Below are positions 1-11,977 of a stretch of DNA of 60,000 nt, one piece after another. Each line of letters opens with the position of its first letter. The first letter of the stretch is position 1. The notes beneath the pieces were generated by a model. It was not told the origin of the DNA, ran no database searches, and saw only the letters and a list, made by a program, of their open reading frames with translations. The stretch is from the NCBI RefSeq assembly GCF_963678635.1, contig NW_026971149.1:312001-372000 (forward strand), in the 5' to 3' direction. A program made the position numbers and the translations under genes. This stretch comes from Symsagittifera roscoffensis (lineage: Eukaryota; Xenacoelomorpha; Acoela; Convolutidae).

Positions 1-1500
1 ATGGGATATGAAAGAAACTTGTTAGTTAGGTCCCCCATGAACCCTGAGCCTGTCCGAGAAAATTTGACCCTGGGTGACCTTAAGTTGACTAATCCCCAGC
101 GCAATCCCTGGAAAGAGGAATTGTTCACCTTACTAATAATTGGGAGGAAACTTATTTATTCGGAATTGAAGAAGAAGCTGAGTGCGATATAGCTTTTCCA
201 TTGCAACCATGTAATAAAATTAATTCGGTTAATATTGCGTTCAGCTAATATTGCGTAATTCGGTTAATATTGCGTCCGGTTAATATTGCGTTCAGCTCAG
301 CTTGGCGAATAATCGGTTAAGAGCAATTCAACTAGACAACAAAAAAGTAGTCCAAGAGAAAACTGGCACCAGAAGGACCACGGCATGAGAATTGAACAAA
401 ATGAACGGAGGGAATTTTACTTGGCTCCCCGGAGGTAATTTTCTGGCCTAATTTGATCCCTAACAGATGAGTGAAGTTCTTTTGATAGCTAGAAAGTTGG
501 GATTTGGAAAGAACATCGATCAAAATTTTAGATACTTGACATGAATTAGCTACCCATGAAAAGGGTCTTTCCTTACCCTCGGGAGGTCGGAACGTTAACA
601 GGATAATTGAATAAAGACATTGGGAGTGTCACTGACTAATCAACGCATCGTTTAAATTTTAATTTGAACTCGAGGGCTAAAGTTCGTGGACGTCAGGAAT
701 AAGTTGATCAGGATTGTGTTTCCTTGGTCAATTTGTTTCCTTGGTTGACCTTGTCATAAAACATGTGCGGACAAGTGATTTAAGCGGATGTCAGGACTGA
801 TAGAGAATGGCGTGACTTAACTACAACTAAGTGTAAAAAATCATAAGGAACTGGAGGGTACAGGAGAGCCTCCATGAACACTTACGCTGAGAGAACGAAC
901 GGATGAGTCTCAGTAAGAAAACGATTGAGTAAACCGAGAAGAATAGTTGGTCCGTGGAGAACGCCATTGCTAGATGCGAGGCTAGTTGTGTCGCACAAAT
1001 GTTAGTTATTTACTTCAGGTGATTTGAACCTGAGTTTAGTACCGGGTTGAATTAGTTCGGTGAGCAAGTTTCGCTGCTGGAGAAGGCGAGTTTGGCATTG
1101 CGTCAAGCGAAGATTGAAGATAAGGTTGATGAGGCGGTGACCAAAAGGAACGAAATGCGTGCTTAGTAATAGAAATTCTTAAATAGTAGTTAGTTCATCA
1201 AGGGCGTTCAAAATTGCTTTGTTATACTTTCTTTGCAATTCAGAACTTTCTTATTGTGCCCACGATTTGTCGAACTAGCTACAAACGCAAGAGGAGCGCA
1301 GATAAGAGCATAAACCGAGGGGAAGTTGCGTAATTCTTTGATCGGCCGATTTAGTCTGCCTAACATAACCCTTTTGGGATTGTGGATAAAATCGTGTCTT
1401 AGTGCTCCCGCTACTACACGGTGTAAAGGGGGAATACTTTGCGGCCGTTTAGTAGAGTGAGAGCGTGCTTAGATGAGACTATTCCCAGAGAACTCTATAT
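1..1500. other. Decayed AT-rich region, no gene recognised
   Basis: Open frames here are short and none resembles a known protein. A 63-codon frame opens at base 1 but has no recognisable domain and could be the tail of something outside the window. Positions about 222-330 carry imperfect tandem copies of a 12-15 base motif around TTAATATTGCGT. The stretch precedes a primer-binding-site-like motif at 1501, so part of it could be a decayed LTR, but no partner LTR is visible. Confidence 0.4.
222..330. repeat. Imperfect short tandem repeat (TTAATATTGCGT)
   Basis: The motif CGGTTAATATTGCGT or the variant CAGCTAATATTGCGT occurs four times within about 75 bases (near 227, 244, 262 and 278), followed by a partial CGGTTAAG. 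The spacing is irregular, so it is a decayed minisatellite-like cluster. Confidence 0.6.
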
Positions 1501-1520
1501 TGGCGCTCCTGGGCTGGCCT
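1501..1520 (+). other. Candidate primer binding site of the older element
   Basis: TGGCGCTCCTGGG begins with the TGG expected opposite a tRNA 3' CCA end. The same 13 bases occur at 17910, 13 bases after the 5' LTR of the large element, and the sequences start to differ just beyond this core. I could not identify the primer tRNA. Confidence 0.4.
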
Positions 1521-2236
1521 TCTTGATCGAGCGAACAACGATTTTGGATTCGGCAACGACGAGTGTTGAAGGAGGAATTGATCAAAAAACGACAAAAAAA
1601 TGAATCAGGACTACCTAGCATCAAACGAAGTGTTATTCGAAGCACGAATAGACGACGTGTTTCTGCTGGAAGCTGATTTAGGAAGTCTGGGCAGTTCAAA
1701 CTGATTCAATTACGTTGATTTCAGAGCAATGCACCCGAGAAAAGACGCGGGAACTAATGTGGTCCAAGAAAAGACGCGGTGCTGTCATTCATTGCTGTGC
1801 ATTCATGAAGTCGGTGATAGGTGGTAGAACTTGTCCAGTCCAATGTTGATGAGTCTCAGCACGCTGAAACGAAAACCGAAAATCAGAGTGAACTATCAAT
1901 GGCGCTGTATTCATGCGGGTGGTAATTCGGTGCCCTTGCCGAAAGAGATAGTTTTTCCCTTGGGCGACAGTACTAGATGTGGCAGAGTATGAACCACTCC
2001 GTTGACCCCAAGACGCATGAAGGAGAACTTATTGCACTCAGATCCGAAGGGGCGGACGAGTGGCAAGCTTTCGTGTTGGGCAAAGTCTGCGTAGAATTAG
2101 CGGAAATCGAGATTGACAAAAAGACAGATTGCAATGTGATATCCGAAGGATTGCGTGAGCTCCTCAGATAGGGGCCACTTGTCCGGAGGTTCAATGAACA
2201 GTTGAAAGGCACCTTCACAGGAAAAGAACGAAACAG

Positions 2237-2785
2237 GTGTACGCGCTTGGATACATCGTAGCGAAAATCAAGATGGGAAAATTCAAGGTTGTGTTCACAT
2301 TCATCGTTATCGGCGAAAGCGAGCTTGACTCCAGGGTGGTCCTCAGTGCTCATGAACTCAAAGAGTGCTATGGCCTGTTTGTGAGAGAGAATAAATCAAT
2401 GATCTGCCAAGAGAGTGATGCTATTCAGCCAGTCCCGCTAATGTTCGAGAGGCTACCAATTAAGGTGACAATATCACTCGATGAAGGAACGATTGGCTCG
2501 AAAATGAAGACTACGATGCAAAACGATAAAAACGACATTGAACAGAAAACGCCATGTATGAGTATAGTCGACGACCGGACCATGATGTTTGAACCCGAGC
2601 TGTCGATGGCCAGTGATTGGAATCGTGACAAAGATGAAGATCGAACGGTTATTAATGGGCTGCTAGAGTCCGGCAACGGATCGTGCGAAGTGATACGGAG
2701 CAGCACTTCATTGATGGGTTCGTGGATAGCCTTCTCTTTTAGTCCGTATGGAACTGGAAGAGACAATTTGCGTTCACTTGATTAA
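2237..2785 (+). pseudogene. Unassigned open frame, possible gag remnant
   Basis: This 182-codon frame lies between the primer-site-like motif at 1501 and the protease-like fragment at 3760, where gag would be expected in an LTR element. It is hydrophilic and acidic with no zinc knuckle or other domain that I recognise. An overlapping minus-strand frame of 113 codons is probably a shadow. Calling it gag rests on position alone; it could be chance in old non-coding DNA. Confidence 0.25.
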
Positions 2786-3150
2786 TATCTGCGCTTCCAT
2801 GATTCTGAAAACTTTTCCTCCACTTGGAGCTTTCAATGGCAAACTCAAGGAGCGGTGGGACGACCAGTTTAGTGATGCAAGTGTGTTGGGGTTCTGATTG
2901 AGACATTTACGGAGCGATCTGATGCTGTGGTGGCGGCGGCAACTGAAAAAGAAGTCGACGTGGTGTTGAGCTCCCAACAACTAGAATAACTACATGGGAT
3001 GCTCTTCGAACGTCCGAGAGGAGTGCTGAGGACTGGAAGTGATGGGACGGTTGAGATGATCACCGAATCCAGTGATGAACTGATGTAGCACACTTTCGAA
3101 GTTTTGTTTGGCGAGAGCGGCTAATTTAAAGTCCCAAGTTTTAGGCATGT

Positions 3151-3360
3151 AGGGAGAGAAAGACACCTGACGAAGAACTCCGCGGACAGGAAGCTGTTGA
3201 AAATAAAACTTCGGAGCAGGGAAAAATGGGCAGTAGAAGAGGGTGTACCATCAAAGAAGAACCCGAATCTCTGAGTTCCACGCCCAGCAAGGGTATGGTG
3301 CAAGTCTTAGGAGAGATTGGCAAAAGCACATCCGACTACAGCCTCGGAAGAACCTCGTAG
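3151..3360 (+). pseudogene. Unassigned hydrophilic coding remnant
   Basis: The plus-strand frame from 3151 to the TAG at 3358-3360 reads as a highly charged stretch rich in Glu, Lys and Ser, with no internal stop and codon use unlike random AT-rich DNA. It lies between the possible gag remnant and the protease-like fragment. No domain is recognisable. Confidence 0.25.
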
Positions 3361-3759
3361 AAAGTTTGTGAACGCTCGATAATTTGTTTCGCACTACAGG
3401 TCAGCTAAAATTGGATATTTTTCAAATAGTAAAACCATTCATTGTAGTGCGAAGCTATGAAACAGACGCAGATATAGTCCTGAGTACGACTTGGATGAAA
3501 GCTTCCAAGATGAAGAATTACAGATGTTCTTGAATGCCGATCCGAAGTCTGCAGTGCCTTTCGAATGGGAATAAGCTTTTCGACCCCAGAAAATTGATTT
3601 TGTTGAGTATCGCCAATTCAGTCTGTAGCTGGGCGAGGTGACAGAGCAAAGAAGCAGATGGACGCTTACAAGGGAGAAGAACCATGTTGCGAGGCAACAA
3701 CGGACACGGGTAAAAAAGTGGTTGCATCGTCTTCTGTGGAACAAAACGACAATTACTGA

Positions 3760-3987
3760 AGTCTACGTCGCGCTTCCAAGAAGCGTTATGTTAACGGCAG
3801 GCCGGCCAGAGTAGAACTAGATCCAGACATCGATTTGACTTTGATCAGCAACGACGTTTTTCAGTTAATCCAATCAGAAGCTTCCCTGAGGCAGGTCGAA
3901 GAAATCATTGAGACAACAACAGGTGTCAGTTCGGTTGTAGTTGGCAAAGCGTCAATTGGTCTTCAACTGGGACAGTTTCGGAGATGA
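3760..3987 (+). pseudogene. Retropepsin-like fragment with altered active site
   Basis: The frame contains the retropepsin-style string VNGRPARVELDPDIDLTLIS. The family has a short Gly-containing strand, then Leu-Asp-Thr/Ser-Gly-Ala, then hydrophobic-Thr-Leu-Ile. Here the catalytic Asp-Thr-Gly is replaced by Asp-Pro-Asp, so it cannot be an active aspartic protease as read. The frame closes at TGA 3985-3987, and similar coding continues in a different frame to about 4090. The differing motif shows that it is not a copy of the protease at 23936. Confidence 0.45.
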
Positions 3988-4090
3988 ACCGACGTCTTAG
4001 TGGTCGATGGACTAGATGTATTTTGGTACAAGCTGAATGCAAGTTTAGTTTTAGTCATGAACCTGGTGCGGAGTGCAACAGTTCATTAGG

Positions 4091-4861
4091 AGCTAGGACT
4101 GCCTACAGCAATCAGGAGAACTAGAGTCTCGCGCACAATCCACTCAGCCATGCAAGCTTAAAGACGGACAGACAATAGTCACGAATGAGGCAGCTACAAA
4201 TTGCCTGCTAACAAATAGCCAAAACAATTCACCAAAAGTGGCACCAAATACAAATTGACTCAACTTTGCAAGTATTGATTTGGAATATAAAAAGCTGAAA
4301 AAATTGGGACATAACTTGCGTTAGAAAATTTTGGAAATCGAAATTTTATGATTGTTATGTTGTTTCAAACAAATCACTCTTTCTGTTCATTTGATGAATT
4401 AAAAAATGCATCAACTGTGTTAAATTATTACTATTCGAATGTCAAAGCACATGCCATCAAAAAACTGCTACCTACTGAAATTAATGGACTTTGAGTCTTC
4501 CGCACTATCCACTCAACCACGCAAGCTAAACAACCGACAAACACTAGTCACAATAAAAGCAGCTACATAAAGCTTTCAAGGTGCCCCAAAAATGGCACAA
4601 ATGTTTGCGACTTAGCTTGGGGAAAAAAGGCTTCGCAAGTGTCAAAAGGAAAGAAAGAAAGATAGAGAACGATAAAAAAAATAACGCCTGAGCTACTTGG
4701 AGTTCATTTTAGGTAATAAATCATTTTTGAGTACATATGAGCGGAAAAGCATATGTGCATAATAACTGGCAGCAAGACTCCTATCCTTGTAAGTGATCAA
4801 GCTGAAAGAAAAACAGAAGTTGATCAATCTTTTGAACTCCTCATATTTATCACCTCTGCCG
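4091..4861. other. AT-rich region without recognisable gene
   Basis: No frame of interest is present on either strand. Two stretches, near 4130-4230 and 4500-4600, share wording (CGCACAATCCACTCAGCCATGCAAGC versus CGCACTATCCACTCAACCACGCAAGC, compared piecewise), which indicates an old local duplication or dispersed repeat. Confidence 0.4.
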
Positions 4862-5275
4862 TCATGGAATAGTTCTGGATGTTAAACTCCTTACATGAAA
4901 GAGCTTGAGTACCTGTGAGTCGTTCAACATAGTGCCAGCTGCTGATCCGGTCACATGACTGATTCCCCCTCCACTTCTGTTTATGCTGGAAGAGGGGGAG
5001 AAGGAGCTCTGCCTGGTTGTGAACCTGCCAGCAGCGGATGAGTTCAACAGGGCTGCACCGCCTTGTGTGTGTGCGGCAGTTGTTCCGGCTATGACCAGAT
5101 TGTTCTCCCGACAGTTCCAGTCCAGAGTGTCCTCACTCAACGCATACTTCTCCACTATTCCGGCAGCCACACCAGAAGAGCCACTCTTCAACACACAAAC
5201 ACATTCCAACACAAAGTACAGCAAATAATTCCAGGAAAACTGCATTTGAACAAATTAGCTTCTTCAATTATATAA
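4862..5275. other. GC-richer island with frames open on both strands
   Basis: The base composition rises clearly against the AT-rich flanks, and long frames are open on both strands: minus 4862-5245 (127 codons, with a hydrophobic N-terminal stretch suggestive of a signal sequence) and plus 4983-5228 (81 codons). I recognise neither product. The minus-strand frame is longer and could be an exon; convincing splice sites were not established. It could equally be a repeat fragment. Confidence 0.2.
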
Positions 5276-6782
5276 AACCCTCTGCGTAATTTTATTGTCT
5301 GTATTTTGCCACGAAATGATAATCAACGCCTGCATAATCATTGACCGAATACCAAATTAGCTATCTCCGGTAAAGCAAGAAGTCAACAAAGAAGAGCCCC
5401 CCTGGACCAAGTTAACATCCCGCGAAGTAGTCTTGGGGGAGGAGGCTAATTTTGTTCTACATGTGAACTTTTAGACAATCAGAATCGAGCTCTTTACTTG
5501 CAGCGTTTAGCCAATTTAATCCGAATTAACTGCTGCGATTTGCGAGCTGCTCTTTAGTCATATGTATTGAATTGTTTTTTTTTAAAAAAAGCAAGCTAAA
5601 ACTCAATCAAAATAAACTTATTCCGCTTTTGTAATTCCCAGTGCTTGCGTGATTTCCACGCTGCTTTGGGATCTTTGAATGACAATAGTAAAAATGGCAA
5701 ACTATTTAGGAAACTAGAAAAAGCATAAAAATTAGGAAAACGAGAGATGAGAGGCGGAAACGAGGGGTGTGGGGACGATGAAAGGATCCTATTTGCGTAT
5801 TACAGCTAAAAATTTGCAGAATTCCTATTAATGCGAACAAAACTAAAACTTTTAACTCAGATATGAAACCACAAGATTTTTTTGTTAACAGAGACATGGA
5901 GTTAGCAGATTCTAAAACTTTTCGTGTTCTTTTTTTTTTTACAAAACATCAGACATTTGCCCCAAAATTTGAAGATTTCGAAGGGCAATTGACTCAAAAT
6001 CCACCTATCTTCTCTTTAACTGGAACCTGGCTGAACTCTTACAACAAAATCTTCCAAATTTGCATATGAACTTTTCTAAAATTGCGCTTAAGTTGAACGA
6101 GGAAGAGGTATTGGCATCTACGCTTACACTAAGACAAAACATATGATACTAACGAAAAAGAAGATAACAAGATTCAAATCTTATCAGTGCCAAAAAAAAA
6201 CAGTAATCGCTAGAGACCGAAACATTTATTTTGAGGTTGTTTCAACTTAAATTTCCTGCTAAATTAGGCAAACCGAATAAAACTTGAGGATAATGAGATA
6301 TATATTAAACGGCTTGCTAGAAAACAAAATGGGCTGCCTCCTAACCCAAGTTACAGACGATAGCAGCACAATGATTGTCTTAATTTTCTGTACGCCGGAT
6401 TTCTCAACTAAAACTATCAAAAATTCGAAGTCTGATCAGTTTGGTGCTCAAATTGTTTCGAAGTTTCTCGAAAAAAATTCCACTTTCTCTTGAAAAAATA
6501 TTGCTAGAAAAGGAACAAAATGAAAAACAAAAAATTAGGGAAAAGATAAGATTTTATTAAGGCTTCACAAAACAAAATTGTCAAAAACCTAGTTATCCGT
6601 AAAAATCAAGATACTATCAGAATAAATTGACATTCTAGATTATTTCTACAGTTTGTTTGAAGAGAACGCTGAGCGTTTCAAGGATTACTTGAAAAAAGTT
6701 GGCGCTATAAAGCAAACCAACCGCAGTAGAAAATCAAGAAGTCATTGAAGTCGTCGAAAAGTTGAACTAAACGAAAGAAAAT
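5276..6782. other. AT-rich region, no gene seen
   Basis: The sequence has long A and T runs and only short chance frames. From about 6600 words related to the tRNA array (for example GAGCGTTTCAAGGATT) begin to appear, so the left edge of the array is diffuse and its outermost copy is heavily decayed. Confidence 0.5.
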
Positions 6783-6956
6783 GAGTTGCGCTAATAACAA
6801 AGAAAACTGTTCTGAAGTTGCCAGCTCTGGTAGGAAAATAATTTGACCCAACTCAGACCGAGTACAAACAAAATCACTTTTGACTTAGTTTTTCGAACTG
6901 AGCTGCTAAAATGTGTCAATTGGACTCAGTAATTTTAATGCATCCCTCCGCAGTAC

Positions 6957-7038
6957 GACAAGGTGTTCGAGTGGTTAAGTCGTTGAACTGCTGATCAAAA
7001 ACGTTCTACGTGCTTGGGTTTGCATCCTATCACTGTCG
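6957..7038 (+). pseudogene. tRNA-Ser-like pseudogene (82 nt)
   Basis: Aligned with the consensus tRNA-Ser of the array it keeps the length and a T-arm-like sequence, but A box, anticodon stem (TTGAA against ATCAA) and T loop carry several substitutions. Anticodon position reads GCT. It is the leftmost recognisable unit. Confidence 0.7.
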
Positions 7039-7704
7039 CAAGTTCTTAGAAAAAAAACTTTTTGATCTCTTTCAGGTTCTTCTGGATGAGGAAATTTTTT
7101 TTCTGAGTTGTCTTGGTTGTATGAACTATTTTTAGAAGTATTTTAGTAGAGACAACTAATTGACGCATTTTGAAGGAACACAACCGGAATCTGCGTCGAA
7201 TTTTTAAACGTTTAAATAAATTCGGAGAGTGAACGACCTACTTAAACCAAACATTCTATGAGCGGAGAAAGTAATTCCAAAATTGAAAAGAACGCAGCAG
7301 AAAAAAACTTTGATTTTTTAGAAGAGTAAATTCTTCTGGCAACGAGAAAACGCAAGCAAAACAAGCCTGTTTACAAATAGAAACTACTCTGATTCAAAAA
7401 GTAACAAAACGTTACATTGAGACAGATTTGAGAACTTTCGGTCGGCGGTCAGTTTTAGCAAAAAAGACTGCTAACTCATTCTTGCTCCCTTGGTAATTGA
7501 CAGTCATCATGAATTAATTTAAATGAAAAAAAAGGTGTGCTGATAACAAAGAAAACCGTTCCGAAGTTGCCAGATCTAGTGGGAAACTAATTCGGCTTAA
7601 TTCAGACCGGGTACATTAAAATCTTTGTTGAGGTAGTTCTTCAAACTGAACTAATGAAATGTTCCAAATAGAATAAGTTTTCTATAGACACAGCTCCTCC
7701 GTAC

Positions 7705-7786
7705 GGAAGAATGGCCGAATGATCAAGGCATTGGGCTACTAATCCAATACGTTCTACGTGCGCGGGTTTGGATCCCATAACTGTCG
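7705..7786 (+). pseudogene. tRNA-Ser-like pseudogene, anticodon ACT
   Basis: The anticodon arm is TTGGG-CTACTAA-TCCAA, so the anticodon reads ACT. The acceptor 5' strand (GGAAGAA) no longer pairs with the 3' strand and the D arm is altered, so it is unlikely to be functional. Confidence 0.7.
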
Positions 7787-8473
7787 AAAGGTTCTAGCGA
7801 AACAAACTGAAAGTTTGATCTCTTTCAAGGTAAAGCTTCTGATTGAAAGAAATTTATGTGAAGTTTTCTGATTGTAAGCACTTATTTAGAAGTATCAACT
7901 TTCGTAGAGACAATTAATTGACACTCTTTTTGACGGAACAGAACTAAAATCTGCGTAGAATGTTTGTTTGAGAAACTCTATTCGAATGGTGAACGACGTA
8001 CGTAAACCAAACTTTCTATGAGCGGATGATGGATCCCAAGATTTCAAATGAACCGAGCAGAAAAATAAGATATGAAATCTGTATTGAAGAGCAAAATCTT
8101 CGGAAGACGAGAAGACGCAAACAAGACAAGCCTGTTTACAAATAAAAACTTCTCCGATACAAAAAGTAACAAAAACGTTCTTTGAGATAAGTGTTAAGAA
8201 TTTTTGGTCAAAGACCAGTTCAAGTACAAGAGACTTCTAGCCCATCCTTGTTCCCATGGGAATTGACAGTTATCATGAATATAACAAATTGAAAAAAAAA
8301 TCGGGTGAGCTAATAATCAAGAAAACTGTTCTGAATTTGCCAGCTCTACTAGTAAACTAATTCGACACAACTCAGATCGGGTACAAAAAAATTACTGTTG
8401 ACTTAGTTTTTCAAACTGAACTGCGGAGATGTTCCATTCGGAATAGTTTATAAACAGAACCACTCCTCAACAC

Positions 8474-8555
8474 GACAGGACAGCCCAGCGGTTAAGGCGT
8501 TGGACTTCTATACTTATTTGTTTTGCGTGCGTGGGTTCGAATCCCAACCCCGTCG
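8474..8555 (+). pseudogene. tRNA-Ser-like pseudogene (82 nt)
   Basis: Acceptor ends and T arm are recognisable, but the anticodon arm is destroyed (TTGGA is followed by CTTCTATACTTA) and the D arm is changed. Confidence 0.7.
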
Positions 8556-9663
8556 CAATTTCTTGGCAAAACAACTTGAAGTTTTGATCAATTTCAGGTA
8601 CTTTCCGAAGAACAAAAAAACTCTATCTGAGTTTTTTTTTGCTTTTACGAAGTTTTCAAAGTACCAGCCTTAGTAGAGATAACTAATTGACGCAATTTTG
8701 ACGGAACACATCCAAAACCTGCGACAAATACTGTAGCGTTTGATCCAATTCAGAAAAGCGCTTACTAAAGCTTAAACTTCAAGGTTACGCTTCTGGATGA
8801 ACAAAAACGTTTATGTGGATTTTTCTGACTGTATGAAACCGTTTGGGGTATCAGCTTTTGTATCGACAATTAATTGACACATTTTGATATAGAAGAGCAA
8901 AATCTTCCGAAGATGAGAGAACGCAAACAAAAAACCTGGTTACAAATAGAAACTTCTCTGATTCGATGAAAAACAAAAACATTACCCTGAGACAGATTTG
9001 AGAACTTTTGCTCGGCTACTTATGGACAAATAAAAAAGGTTTTGTGAACTTTTTTTTGTAAGTATAAAAAATTTAGAAGTATCAGCTTTAGTAGAGAGAA
9101 CTAAAGGACGCACTTTTTACGGAACATATCCGAAATCTGCGTCAGATGCTTGAGCGTTTCAATCATTTCAGAAAGTGAACTACTTGCAAAAACCGAACGT
9201 TCCTTGTGCGGAGGAATGACAATTGAAAGTTTTAAGAGAATAGCAAAAAAATGAGTTTTTGACTCAAACTTAGAAGTGCTACAGCTTCTGAAGATCAAAA
9301 ACTCGGGAAAAACCTATGTACATTAAAATTTCCCTGATTCGAAAAGAAACAAAAACTTTACATCGAGGCAAGATTTGTGAATCTTTGTTCGCCGGCCAAC
9401 TTTAGCTCAAAGACTGCTAACACAATCTTGCTCCCATGGAAATTGACTATCATCATGAATTATTATAAAATGATTTAAAAAAGGTCGCCAAAAAACAGAA
9501 AACTAAGCAGAAAACTGTTCTAAAGTTACCAGCCCAAGTAGGAAACTGATTCGAGAAAACTCAGACAGGGTAGAAATGAAATGACTGTTGACTTAAATTT
9601 TTAAACTGAACTATTGAAAGTTTTCAATTAGAATAAGCTTATCTAAGCACAAAAACTCCATAC

Positions 9664-9745
9664 GACAGGGTGGCCGAGTTGTTAAGGCGTTAGACTGCTA
9701 ATCCAATACGTTATACGTGCGTGGGTTCGAAAACCATCCCTGTCG
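9664..9745 (+). pseudogene. tRNA-Ser(GCT)-like, probable pseudogene
   Basis: The cloverleaf is nearly complete with anticodon GCT, but there is an A-C mismatch in the anticodon stem (TTAGA against TCCAA) and a substitution in the T stem (AAACCAT). Confidence 0.7.
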
Positions 9746-10444
9746 GAAGTTATAGGCAAAATTATTGAAGTTTTGATCTCTTTCAGGTACTTATGGACGA
9801 ATAAAAAAGTTTTATGCGAACTTTTTTCTGAGTATGAAAAAATAAGAAGTTCAGATTTAGCAGAGACAACTAATTGACTCACGTTTTGGGGAATATATCC
9901 AAAATCTGCGCCAATTGCTTGAGCGTTTAAATCATTTCGGAAAGTGAGTTATTTGCTAAAACCAAGTGTTCCATGGGCGGAGGAATGAAAACCAAATAAT
10001 TTAATAGAACAGCAAAAAATGAGATTTTCACCTTAATTTAGAAGTGCAACATCTTCTGAAGATCAAAACGCGGAAAAAAACCTATTTACTTTAAAACTTC
10101 CCTGATTCGAAAAGAAACAAAAACGTTACATCGAGACAAGATTTGTGAAATTTTGTTCGACGGCCAATTTTAGCTCGAAAGAGTGCTAACCCATTCTTGC
10201 TCCCATGGAAACTGACTATCATCATGAATTAAAACTAAATGATAAAAAATTGCACTCAAAATAGAATAAGTGCACTCAAAATAGAAAACTGCCCAGAAAA
10301 CTGTTCTGAAGTTACCAGCCCAAAAAGTGATTCGAGAAAACTCAGAGAGGGTAGAAATGAAATGACTGTTGACTTGAATTTTTAAACTGAACTACAGAAA
10401 AGTTTCATTTAGAATAAGCTTATCTAAGCACAAATCCTCCATAC

Positions 10445-10526
10445 GACGGGGTGGCCGAGTGGTTGAGGGGTTGCACTACTAATCCAATACGTTCTACGTG
10501 CGTGGGTTCGATTCCAATCCCTGTCG
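10445..10526 (+). pseudogene. tRNA-Ser-like, anticodon ACT, probable pseudogene
   Basis: The acceptor stem pairs fully, but the anticodon stem has a C-C mismatch (TTGCA against TCCAA) and the T stem has one mismatch (CCAAT). Loop CTACTAA gives anticodon ACT. Confidence 0.65.
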
Positions 10527-11214
10527 GAAGTTATCGGCAACACTCTTGAAGTTTTGATCTCTTTGAGGTACTTATGGACGAATAAAAAAGTTTTTGTGAA
10601 CTTTTTTTTTAAGTATAAAAAATTTAGAAGTATCAGCTTTAGTAGAGAGAACTAAATGACGCACTTTTTAAGGAACATTTCCGAAATCTGCGTCAATTGC
10701 TTGAGCGTTTAAAACATTTCGAAAAGTGAACTACTTGCTAAAACCAAACGTTCCATGGGCGTAGGAAGGACACCCAAATATTTTAAGAGAACAGCAAAAA
10801 AATGAGTTTTTGACCTAAATTTAGCAGTGCAACAGCTGCTGAAGATCAAAAACGCGGAAAAAACCTATTTACATTAAAACTTCCCTGATTCGAAAAGAAA
10901 CAAAAACGTTACATCGAGACAAGATTTTTGAAAATTTGTTCGACGGCCAATTTTATTTCAAAAGGCTGCTAACCCATTCTTGTTCCCAGGGAAATTAACT
11001 ATCATCATAAATTATTATAAAAGGATTTAAAAAAGGTCGCCAAAAACAGAAAACTACCCAGAAAACTGTTCTGAAGTTATCAGCCCAAGTAGGAAGCTGA
11101 TTCGAGAAAACTCAGACAGGGTAAAAATAAAATGAGTGTTGACTTAAATTTTTAAACTGAACTGCTGAAAGGTTTCAACTAGATTAAGCTTATCTAAGCA
11201 CACTTCCTCCCTAG

Positions 11215-11296
11215 GACAGCGTGGCCGAGTGGTTAAGGGGTTCGACTGCTAAGGCAAAACCTTCTACGTGCGTGGGTTCGAAACCCATACCTGTCG
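11215..11296 (+). pseudogene. tRNA-Ser-like pseudogene
   Basis: Anticodon position reads GCT, but the stem (TTCGA against GGCAA) is unpaired at three positions. A sister copy with the same preceding sequence (TTCCTCCCTAGGACAGC) lies at 47332. Confidence 0.7.
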
Positions 11297-11897
11297 GAAG
11301 TTCGAGTCAAAACTCTTGAAGTTTTGATCTCTTTCAGGTACTTATGAACAAATAAAAAAGTTTTATGTGAGATTTTTTGTAAGTATAAAAATTTGGAAGT
11401 ATCAGCTTTAGTACAGACAACTAATTGACACACTTTTTACGGAAAAAATCCAAGATTTGCGTCAGATGCTTGAGCGTTTCAATCATTTCAGAAAGTGAAT
11501 TACTTGCAAAAACCGAACGTTCCATGGGCGGAGGAACGACACTTGAAACTTTTAAGAGAACAGCGAAAAAATGAGCTTTTGACTTACATTTAGAAGTGCT
11601 ACAGCTTCTGAAAAGCAAAATTGTGAATCTTTGTTCGCCGGCAAATTCTAGCTCAAAAGACTGCTAACCCAATCTTCCTCCCATGGAAATTGAATATCAT
11701 CATGAATTAAAATTAAATGATAAAAAAAGTGCTCCAAAAAATAGAAAACTGTTCTGAAGTTACCAGCCTAAGTAGAAAACTAATTCGAGAAAACTCAGAC
11801 AGGGTAAAAATAAAATGAGTGTTGACTTAAATTTCCAAATTGATCTGCTGAAAGGTTTCAATTAGAATAAGCTTAACTAAGCACTGATTCTCGCTAC

Positions 11898-11977
11898 GAC
11901 AGGGTGGCCGAGTGGTTGAGGGGTTGGATTACTAATCCAATACGTTCTGTGCGTGGGTTCGAATCCAATCCCTGTCG
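11898..11977 (+). pseudogene. tRNA-Ser-like, anticodon ACT, 80 nt
   Basis: The anticodon stem TTGGA/TCCAA is intact around TTACTAA (anticodon ACT) and the acceptor stem is perfect. The variable arm is two bases shorter than in other copies and the T stem has one mismatch (CCAAT). It may still be a weak gene. Confidence 0.55.

Larger units (their letters stand above)
1501..4090 (+). mobile_element. Probable relic of an older Ty3/gypsy-like element
   Basis: Three observations point to a decayed retroelement. A motif at 1501-1520 matches the candidate primer binding site of the intact-looking element at 17910 in 18 of 20 bases. Several broken plus-strand frames (1977-2171, 2237-2785, about 2909-3123, 3151-3360) read as charged, gag-like protein without a recognised domain. 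A frame at 3760-3987 resembles a retropepsin core. Many stops and frame changes separate the pieces and no LTR pair is visible. The family assignment is inference; only the protease-like piece gives real sequence support. Confidence 0.35.
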
